Below are positions 41,700 to 47,670 of a DNA stretch of 47,670 bases, piece by piece; position 1 is the first letter of the stretch; every line of letters starts with the position of its first letter. The notes under the pieces were generated by a model that searched no databases, was not told the origin of the DNA, and saw only the letters and a list, made by a program, of their open reading frames with translations. The translations under genes and the position numbers were made by a program. The DNA comes from S010-25 sp964441285 (GTDB taxonomy: Bacteria > Pseudomonadota > Gammaproteobacteria > SZUA-229): positions 1 through 47,670 of the forward strand of contig CAYTUK010000016.1 in the NCBI GenBank assembly GCA_964441285.1, written 5' to 3'.

Positions 41700-44600
41700 T
41701 GCTGCACAATAATCTGGTATATACGTTCTAAAGTAGGTACATCTTTAAGCACGTCATAAAGTGCATTTTTGATTATCTGCTCTTTGGCGTGGTTGCCTCG
41801 CCAGTTATTGTTGCGCACGTCGATAATGGCTTTATCAATTTCAAGTACGAGTTCCAACGCCTTTTTACGCCGACCTGCATCTGTCCCGGATGCATCATCT
41901 GCCAACACATTTACCGGTAGCGCATCAACGAGATTATTAAACAGGGCTTTTTTACCTTGCGTGTTTAATTCTTCCAGCGTGTCGTCTGCCTGACCGGTAG
42001 TTACCTTGTTCGCTAAATCAGCAATTTCCTGTAAATACGCTTCATACTCTATGGCTTTTTCTTTTCGCTTTTTGATTATCTCATCAAGCAATTCTGACAT
42101 TTTCTCGAAATAAGCTGGATCAAGCAGGTGGTCTTTGATGATTTTACTGCGCACGTTGTTTTCAATAGTTTCTGCAACTGCTTCCCGGTTGCTTTTAATT
42201 CCATCCGGTAAATCATTTATGGCATCAGCAATCCCTGATTTTACAATGATGTCTATCAGTGACATGTCGCCAAACGGTGAAATAACGACTGAATCCTCCG
42301 CTTGTATGTAACTATCCAGAAGATGTCGCATATCAGCTTCATAAGCTTTCAGGTCGATGGCTTCCCCACTGGCTTTTCGAATTACCTCACGCAGGTTAAC
42401 GTAGTGTTTCATTCGACTTTTAATACGTTCGATTGCAGCGTTGCTGTAACCCGCACCTTCTAATTCATCAGCGATGTTGGCATAAGCACGGATAAAAGCG
42501 ACGGTTGCTTTGTAGAGTGCTGTGCGCTGCACCTCGCGGATTTTAAGTTCCTCGGGTATTTCAGTGTTACCACAAAAATAATGAATATGTTCCAGATCAC
42601 CCTTTGGCGTTTTAACACCTTCACAAAGCAGCTCCAACGCTTCCAGGGAATTATCCAGCCGTTCGCTGCCTATCTTTAAACGATCTTTTAACAGCACATC
42701 ACAATCACCGGCTTCAAAGTCGTCATAGTCCAGGTCAGAAGTATAAACGGCAACAGCATTTTCTACTTTCTTGAACAGGTCTTTGTAATCGACGATAAAA
42801 CCAAAGTCTTTATCATCGGTATCCAGTCGATTTACGCGGCAGATTGCCTGAAACAAGCCATGATCCTGCATGGATTTATCAATATACAAATAAGTGCAAC
42901 TAGGCGCATCAAAACCGGTAAGTAGTTTATCCACCACTACCAGCAACTTCATATTGGCGGGTTCTTCGGTAAACTGTTTTTTCACCGCGTCTTCATAGGT
43001 TTCGGTTTTGCTCTTTCCGGATTTGGGTTTAATGTCTGTGAGTAATTCGGTATAAATGTTATAGATGGTCTCTTTATCGGTTTCGGTATTGGCACCGGTA
43101 TCTTCGGTAGTGATGTCTCTGGTCATCGGGTTATAAGATGTCACTACCGCGCACTTGCCTTTTAACTCGGTAGTCTGAAACAGCTCATAATAACGACAGG
43201 CTTCAAATATGCTCGATGCAACCAGTAACGCATTACCTGCCTGTGAATTTAAACGTGGCTTCACGCTGAAGTCATAAATAATATCGGTAACAACCTTATC
43301 CATGCGTGATTTTGAACTCAGCACATTCTGCATGGTGCCCCATTTCTTTTTCAGTTCAGCTCTTTGAAAATCATTTAATCCTTTGGTTTTAGCCTTAAAC
43401 CATTCATCAACTTTTAACTGAGAACTTAAACGCTGGTCAATGTCGCGGGCTTCATACACCAGATCGAGCACCACGCCATCTTCAACCGCTTCGTTAAACT
43501 TATAGGTATGTATATACTTTCCAAATATTTCTAATGAGGTGGATTTATCTTTCTTCAGTAGCGGCGTACCAGTAAAGCCGATAAATACCGCGCTTGGCAT
43601 TATCGCCTTCATCACCCGGTGCAGTTTACCGCTTTGGGTACGGTGGCATTCATCGACGAATACAAATAACTCACCGACTGCATGGCTGGGCTGGCTTTCC
43701 AGATCTTTTATAAACTGTTCAAAATTATCAACATCTTTCTTGCCGAACTTGTGCACTAGTGAACACAACAAGCGAGGTGTTGCCTGACCAAGCTGGCTCA
43801 TTAAATCGTGTCCACTGCTGGTACGGCAGATGTCTTCACCGACGTCTTTAAACACTCCCTCTATTTGCTTATCAAGCTCATCTCGGTCGGTGACAATAAC
43901 AATACGTGCCTGCGAATTGTTCTCCAAAATCCATTTCGCCAGCAACACCATGACAATACTTTTACCACTGCCCTGAGTGTGCCAGATAATACCGCCTTCT
44001 TTACGCCGTACATGCTCCTGCGCTGCTTTAATGCCAAAATATTGATGCACCCGTGGTAGTTTCTTCTTGCCGCCATCAAACAACACAAAGTCATACAGCA
44101 ATTCAATAAAGCGCTGTTTGTTGCAGATTTTACTCAGGTATTTATCCAGCTTGTAACCGCTGTTGTCGGCCTCGTCTTCCTTCCAGGTGAGAAAGAATTT
44201 TTCTTCTGTTTTGATTGCTCCGTACTTCAACCCTTCAGAATCATTACCAGCAAACACAAATTGCACGGTGGTAAAAAATGAACCAATAAATTCCGGCCTT
44301 TGATTCACCAAACTCTGGCGAATGCCATCACCGATTGAAACCCGACTATTTTTCAGTTCCAGCACCGCCACGGCAATACCGTTAATATAAAGCACAATGT
44401 CCGGGCGTTTTTCTTTGTTACCGAATACCGTTACTTCCTCGGCAATATAAAAATTATTTTCTTCAGGAGTTTGCCAATCGATTAAAGAAACTGTTTCCGT
44501 CGGCACACCGGCTTCGACCTTAACGGGCACACCATAACGTAACAATTGGTACACATCTTTATTGTTGTGGTATAAATCCTGCGCGTGGTTATTGGCAGTG

Positions 44601-44806
44601 ATTTGCAGCTTATCCAGGGCTTTATTAATCTGATCGCTACTGTAGTTTCTCCCTGTTAAATACTGACGTAACTGGGACACCTCTATATTGCTATTATTGG
44701 CGTTATCTTCAAGGTTACCCAGATAGGTATAATCCAGTTCATCGGTAAATAGCTTAATCACGCGGTCTTGCGTAGCGCGTTCCGGTTTATTCATTGATCC
44801 ATTCAT
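41687..44806 (-). CDS. hsdR: Type I restriction endonuclease subunit HsdR
   Basis: 1039 residues. The N-terminal nuclease domain has D136 and E150-x-K152 (RPDIVLYINGIAVAVLELKN), a PD-(D/E)xK site. The motor has Walker A WHTQGSGKS (275-283), DECH (385-388), GFTGTPL (410-416) and the later VDKLLTGFDAPSCTYLYIDK and QAICRVNRLD motifs. It translocates and cuts DNA lacking the HsdM modification. The start overlaps the fic stop as ATGA. All key residues are intact, so it is likely active. Confidence 0.96.
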   Translation of the reverse strand: MNGSMNKPERATQDRVIKLFTDELDYTYLGNLEDNANNSNIEVSQLRQYLTGRNYSSDQINKALDKLQITANNHAQDLYHNNKDVYQLLRYGVPVKVEAGVPTETVSLIDWQTPEENNFYIAEEVTVFGNKEKRPDIVLYINGIAVAVLELKNSRVSIGDGIRQSLVNQRPEFIGSFFTTVQFVFAGNDSEGLKYGAIKTEEKFFLTWKEDEADNSGYKLDKYLSKICNKQRFIELLYDFVLFDGGKKKLPRVHQYFGIKAAQEHVRRKEGGIIWHTQGSGKSIVMVLLAKWILENNSQARIVIVTDRDELDKQIEGVFKDVGEDICRTSSGHDLMSQLGQATPRLLCSLVHKFGKKDVDNFEQFIKDLESQPSHAVGELFVFVDECHRTQSGKLHRVMKAIMPSAVFIGFTGTPLLKKDKSTSLEIFGKYIHTYKFNEAVEDGVVLDLVYEARDIDQRLSSQLKVDEWFKAKTKGLNDFQRAELKKKWGTMQNVLSSKSRMDKVVTDIIYDFSVKPRLNSQAGNALLVASSIFEACRYYELFQTTELKGKCAVVTSYNPMTRDITTEDTGANTETDKETIYNIYTELLTDIKPKSGKSKTETYEDAVKKQFTEEPANMKLLVVVDKLLTGFDAPSCTYLYIDKSMQDHGLFQAICRVNRLDTDDKDFGFIVDYKDLFKKVENAVAVYTSDLDYDDFEAGDCDVLLKDRLKIGSERLDNSLEALELLCEGVKTPKGDLEHIHYFCGNTEIPEELKIREVQRTALYKATVAFIRAYANIADELEGAGYSNAAIERIKSRMKHYVNLREVIRKASGEAIDLKAYEADMRHLLDSYIQAEDSVVISPFGDMSLIDIIVKSGIADAINDLPDGIKSNREAVAETIENNVRSKIIKDHLLDPAYFEKMSELLDEIIKKRKEKAIEYEAYLQEIADLANKVTTGQADDTLEELNTQGKKALFNNLVDALPVNVLADDASGTDAGRRKKALELVLEIDKAIIDVRNNNWRGNHAKEQIIKNALYDVLKDVPTLERIYQIIVQQYEY

Positions 44807-45819
44807 TTTAATGCATGCCTTTTGCCGCGTTGAGTCAGTACGTATTGCTGTAAGCGACTGCTGGGTTTATCAGGGATGGTCATCGCAATGAGCTGTGCAT
44901 TAAGGGCGGGTTTTAAATAGACCCGGCGAAAGGATTTACGATCTTTTAATCCCATCGCTTGCTGCAACTCGTCGCGGTTCATCGGTGCCGCTTTCGACGT
45001 CAATGTCGCTAGCAAGCGTTTAACCTGGGGGGTATCATGGGGTGCGACCTGGGGGGTGATAGATGCACTTAGATGATCGTCTATCGCTTTATCAATCATC
45101 GCCAGAATAAACGCAATAAAGGGCGATGAATCCGTTGCCACCGTGCTTTGATTAATGGCGGCGTAATAGTCAGTTTGATGCTGGAACACCATATTCTCCA
45201 CCGGCAACTGCGCCAACAGCTCATTCCACTGGCCTAAAATCAGTGTCTGCCACAAGCGCCCCATGCGGCCATTGCCATCACTGAACGGGTGGATAAATTC
45301 AAATTCATAATGAAACACTGAGCTGGCAATCAAAGGATGGGCATCAGTGGTGGCGAGCCAGTCGAACAGATCGGTCATCATCTTTTTCACGCGACTGGCA
45401 GGTGGTGCCATGTGCATCACCTTCTCGCCTTTCATCACCCCGACATTGCCACTGCGATAACGCCCCACATCATCAATCAAGCCTGTCATTAACAACTGAT
45501 GCGCCGCCAGCAAATCGTTTTCGTTTTGCGCTCGCCAATGTGCGAGCTGGTCATAAGCCAGTGTTGCGTTGCGCACTTCCTGAATTTCGCGCGGCGGTGC
45601 AATCACCGTTTTACCGTCTAAAATAGCAGTGATTTGTGTTTCAGAAAGCGTATTACCCTCGATGGCCAATGAACCCTGAATGGTACGAATTCGATTAATG
45701 CGCCGCAGACGTAAACCACTGGCTTTTACATCAACCGACAAGCACCCCAGCTTTTCACTAATCGCACTGATCAAGCGAATAATCTCAGCGGTAATAGTGT
45801 ATGGCGGTTGGTAAGTCAT
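44803..45819 (-). CDS. Fic-family protein (probable AMPylase) in the hsd operon
   Basis: 338 residues. The Fic motif HPFSDGNGRMGR (177-188) is complete, with the catalytic His. Residues 50-55 (SLAIEG) fit the inhibitory [S/T]xxxE[G/N] helix placed N-terminal to the Fic core, a class II self-inhibited arrangement. The C-terminal third looks like a winged helix (LLATLTSKAAPMNRDELQQ). Fic enzymes transfer AMP or other phosphoryl groups to proteins. It overlaps the hsdS stop by one base (TAATG) and the hsdR start by four, so it is translated as part of the restriction operon. The target is unknown. Confidence 0.92.
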   Translation of the reverse strand: MTYQPPYTITAEIIRLISAISEKLGCLSVDVKASGLRLRRINRIRTIQGSLAIEGNTLSETQITAILDGKTVIAPPREIQEVRNATLAYDQLAHWRAQNENDLLAAHQLLMTGLIDDVGRYRSGNVGVMKGEKVMHMAPPASRVKKMMTDLFDWLATTDAHPLIASSVFHYEFEFIHPFSDGNGRMGRLWQTLILGQWNELLAQLPVENMVFQHQTDYYAAINQSTVATDSSPFIAFILAMIDKAIDDHLSASITPQVAPHDTPQVKRLLATLTSKAAPMNRDELQQAMGLKDRKSFRRVYLKPALNAQLIAMTIPDKPSSRLQQYVLTQRGKRHALK

Positions 45820-47135
45820 TAGTGATTTGTCTTTTGCGGCGACACTAGCCGAATACGACCGGTGAGCAGGTTTTGCATCATGCCCTGTTTGATTTGTTGG
45901 GCTTTTTTTAGTTTGTTTTCGAGGGTGGTGATTTCGGTGTCCAAGCCGGAGAGGATGGTGGCGATGCGGGTTTGCTCTTTTTTCGGAGGCAGTGGAATTT
46001 CAATTAATTGCAAATTACCTTTTGACACCCCATAAACTTTTAAGCCTGTAGCTAATCGATCAAATTGTTTTTTAACAAATTCAATTAAATGTATATAACC
46101 CTTGAAACCATTAACAAAATTTCCGCCTTTATCTCGTAACAAAAATGTATGTAACCCTGATATTATCTTTCGATCACCAATACCTTTAACCTCAATACTT
46201 TTTCCAATGCCAGCATAATCTTCTGAAGCATCTGCCATAATAATATCGCCTTCATTTAGCTGGGCATATCTTTTAGCCTTATCAATATTTACCCCTGGAA
46301 CAGGGTGTTTCTTAAAGTCTATAAACTCATTCCATAGTGTATGAATATCACCGTAGTGAACGTAACCACACTCAACACTTTGATTTAATTCTGCTCGCGA
46401 AAAAGCTGCTGTACTAAGAAAGTTAAATGCTTTCCCATAGGTAATAAAGCCCCACCCCGTTTTTAAGTTTCCATTTTCATAGGGGTTGAGCAGGGTTTGC
46501 ATGGCGCCTTGTTTGATCTGGCGTTTTTTGGCGATGAGGCGGGTGAGGGATTGTATCCAGGCATCGGCATCGCTTAAGGCATTGGCGATGGCGGTTTGTT
46601 CGGTTTTGGTTGGGGGAATTACAAGAGAAAAATTTAAAATAGTGCTCGCTTTTAAAAAAGTAGTTCCTACTTGAGTTGCTCTTGATGCTACAAGACTACG
46701 AACATAATTCGATTTAAAATAATTGCATATAAAATTCGGAGAATAGGATTCTTTTAGCCTGATCAAAGCTACATTATGATCAAAAGTAGTCGGCTCAATA
46801 AGGCTATTTACTAACATTACTTTCCCAACGCCTTCAAGTTTAACTGAAGCTAAAGCAATAAAAATATCACCTACCTTAACTTCATAACTCAATATTTCTT
46901 CTGTAGTTAATTTAACTCTTTGTACAGCTCCAGAATCAAAAAAATCATTTTTGAAAACATTACCTAATTTTATTATTGCCGTACCAGTCCCATACAAATT
47001 TTTTTCTTTGTAAAGACCTGATGGAATTCGACCATCATTAACGATTTTCTTAAATTTTATAATCTTCCATTCCTCAGGAATCACCCCAACCGCAGTCAGC
47101 TTATACCCCACGGGCACTTGCGAGGCGCTATTCAC
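45819..47135 (-). CDS. hsdS: Type I restriction-modification specificity subunit HsdS
   Basis: 438 residues from GTG 47135, with AAGGAGG 7 nt upstream and an 8-nt overlap with the preceding gene. Two target-recognition domains are visible: TRD1 (about 20-175, from PEEWKIIKF) and TRD2 (about 225-385, from GWGFITYGKAF). Each is followed by a conserved coiled segment, ALSDADAWIQSLTRLIAKKR and ILSGLDTEITTLENKLKKAQ, ending in the similar IKQGAMQTLL and IKQGMMQNLL. It sets the DNA sequence recognised by HsdM and HsdR. The TRDs are more AT-rich than the rest, as is usual for these variable regions. Confidence 0.95.
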   Translation of the reverse strand: MNSASQVPVGYKLTAVGVIPEEWKIIKFKKIVNDGRIPSGLYKEKNLYGTGTAIIKLGNVFKNDFFDSGAVQRVKLTTEEILSYEVKVGDIFIALASVKLEGVGKVMLVNSLIEPTTFDHNVALIRLKESYSPNFICNYFKSNYVRSLVASRATQVGTTFLKASTILNFSLVIPPTKTEQTAIANALSDADAWIQSLTRLIAKKRQIKQGAMQTLLNPYENGNLKTGWGFITYGKAFNFLSTAAFSRAELNQSVECGYVHYGDIHTLWNEFIDFKKHPVPGVNIDKAKRYAQLNEGDIIMADASEDYAGIGKSIEVKGIGDRKIISGLHTFLLRDKGGNFVNGFKGYIHLIEFVKKQFDRLATGLKVYGVSKGNLQLIEIPLPPKKEQTRIATILSGLDTEITTLENKLKKAQQIKQGMMQNLLTGRIRLVSPQKTNH

Positions 47136-47670
47136 CTTGCCCCTCCTTAGTTTTTCTTATCTGCGGCTTTGCCTGTTGATCGGTTAAATAGTTTTCATCT
47201 GAAACCACGCTGCGCCCCAATTCCTTCTCTGTATCCTGGCGAGCATTGCCCGCCACCTTGCCACCTCGTTTAGCCACTTTTCTGTTCTCGTTAAAAGTTT
47301 CCGGCTGTTCCTGCTGACTGATCTCGGTGGTGACTTTTTCCCCCAGCATGGTAAAAATTAGCTCAAGGTCGGTCATGTTGTCACGGAGATTGGCTTTTGA
47401 TGTACCGGGAATATTTTTGTGTGTTCTGTACTCCGTGGGTGTCATCCCAAAAGTGGCTTTGGATATTTCTGCGGTCAGGATGGCGTAGTCCCGTTGGCTT
47501 TCGATGCCGCGCTGTTGCCACTCATCCGTGAGGTTCTGGCGAATGGCCATGCCGCGCAGGCGTTTATCGATCCAGTCTTTAGGAAAGCCTTTTTGCTCAT
47601 ACAGTGCTTTCATTCTCGTTTGTGCTAACTCCGGGTCTTCGATCTCTTGCACTCGCTCATACCCTACCTT
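47128..47670 (-). CDS. BRO-N/DinD-like protein, C-terminal part (cut by window edge)
   Basis: 180 codons visible; the frame is open to the right edge, so the gene starts outside. The visible part runs KVGYERVQEIEDPELAQTRM, then DWIDKRLRGMAIRQNLTDEW, ILTAEISKATFGMTPTEY, NLRDNMTDLELIFTMLGE and AKRGGKVAGNARQDTE. This is the C-terminal region of BRO-N-family (phage antirepressor-like) proteins often encoded between hsdM and hsdS. The GTG at 47652 is an internal codon. Its role in restriction loci is not established; DinD of E. coli is damage-inducible and affects RecA. It overlaps hsdS by 8 nt. Confidence 0.8.
   Translation of the reverse strand, partial: KVGYERVQEIEDPELAQTRMKALYEQKGFPKDWIDKRLRGMAIRQNLTDEWQQRGIESQRDYAILTAEISKATFGMTPTEYRTHKNIPGTSKANLRDNMTDLELIFTMLGEKVTTEISQQEQPETFNENRKVAKRGGKVAGNARQDTEKELGRSVVSDENYLTDQQAKPQIRKTKEGQGE

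Noticed and set aside
1..47670. CRISPR arrays, tRNA or rRNA genes
   Set aside because: No regularly spaced repeats, cas genes, tRNA cloverleaf or rRNA-like stretches were noticed; this was by reading, not by a covariance search.

Overview
The window looks like a chromosomal segment of an environmental, facultatively anaerobic gammaproteobacterium. It carries RapA, the queA-tgt-yajC-secD-secF block, a Pseudomonas-type split class II ribonucleotide reductase, UbiU/UbiV/UbiT and FNR-type operators. I cannot assign a genus. The DXP-independent PdxS/PdxT route to PLP is a less common choice in this class.

Layout. 1-300 holds a broken IS3-type OrfA remnant. 300-7170 holds a DEAD-box helicase, a Tat-exported DsrE/F protein, rapA, an AGCS sodium:amino-acid symporter and a SemiSWEET transporter. 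7170-13220 has a long-leader DUF1631-type protein and a 1026-residue secreted choice-of-anchor L/GEVED protein. 13380-14060 is a small rhodanese gene between inverted copies of a dispersed palindromic repeat. 14131-20275 is queA, tgt, yajC, secD, secF and a DUF202 protein. 20500-25465 holds kup, a cytosolic Cache-like protein, an orphan tyrosine recombinase with a 38-bp palindrome upstream, and a DUF1499 protein.

25590-37611 is an oxygen-responsive region. nrdJa-nrdJb sits behind an exact FNR box plus two NrdR boxes. A fused monoheme cytochrome/outer-membrane barrel gene sits behind a second exact FNR box. A likely six-gene operon follows: yhcC, ubiU, ubiV, a TauD-like dioxygenase, a Tat-exported gluconate-2-dehydrogenase subunit-3-like protein and a GMC flavoprotein. 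ubiT lies downstream on the other strand, between two copies of a second dispersed repeat. O2-independent dNTP synthesis, O2-independent ubiquinone synthesis and candidate quinone-linked or extracellular electron transfer are therefore grouped.

37738-40800 holds pdxT-pdxS, galU and fdxA. From 40947 to the right edge is a tightly overlapping minus-strand type I restriction locus: BRO-N-family protein (cut by the edge), hsdS, a Fic AMPylase, hsdR and a YgjP-like metallopeptidase. hsdM should lie beyond the edge.

The most promising novelty is the ubiUV-dioxygenase-GMC operon and its apparent co-regulation with nrdJ and the cytochrome-barrel. I saw no rRNA, tRNA or CRISPR array.
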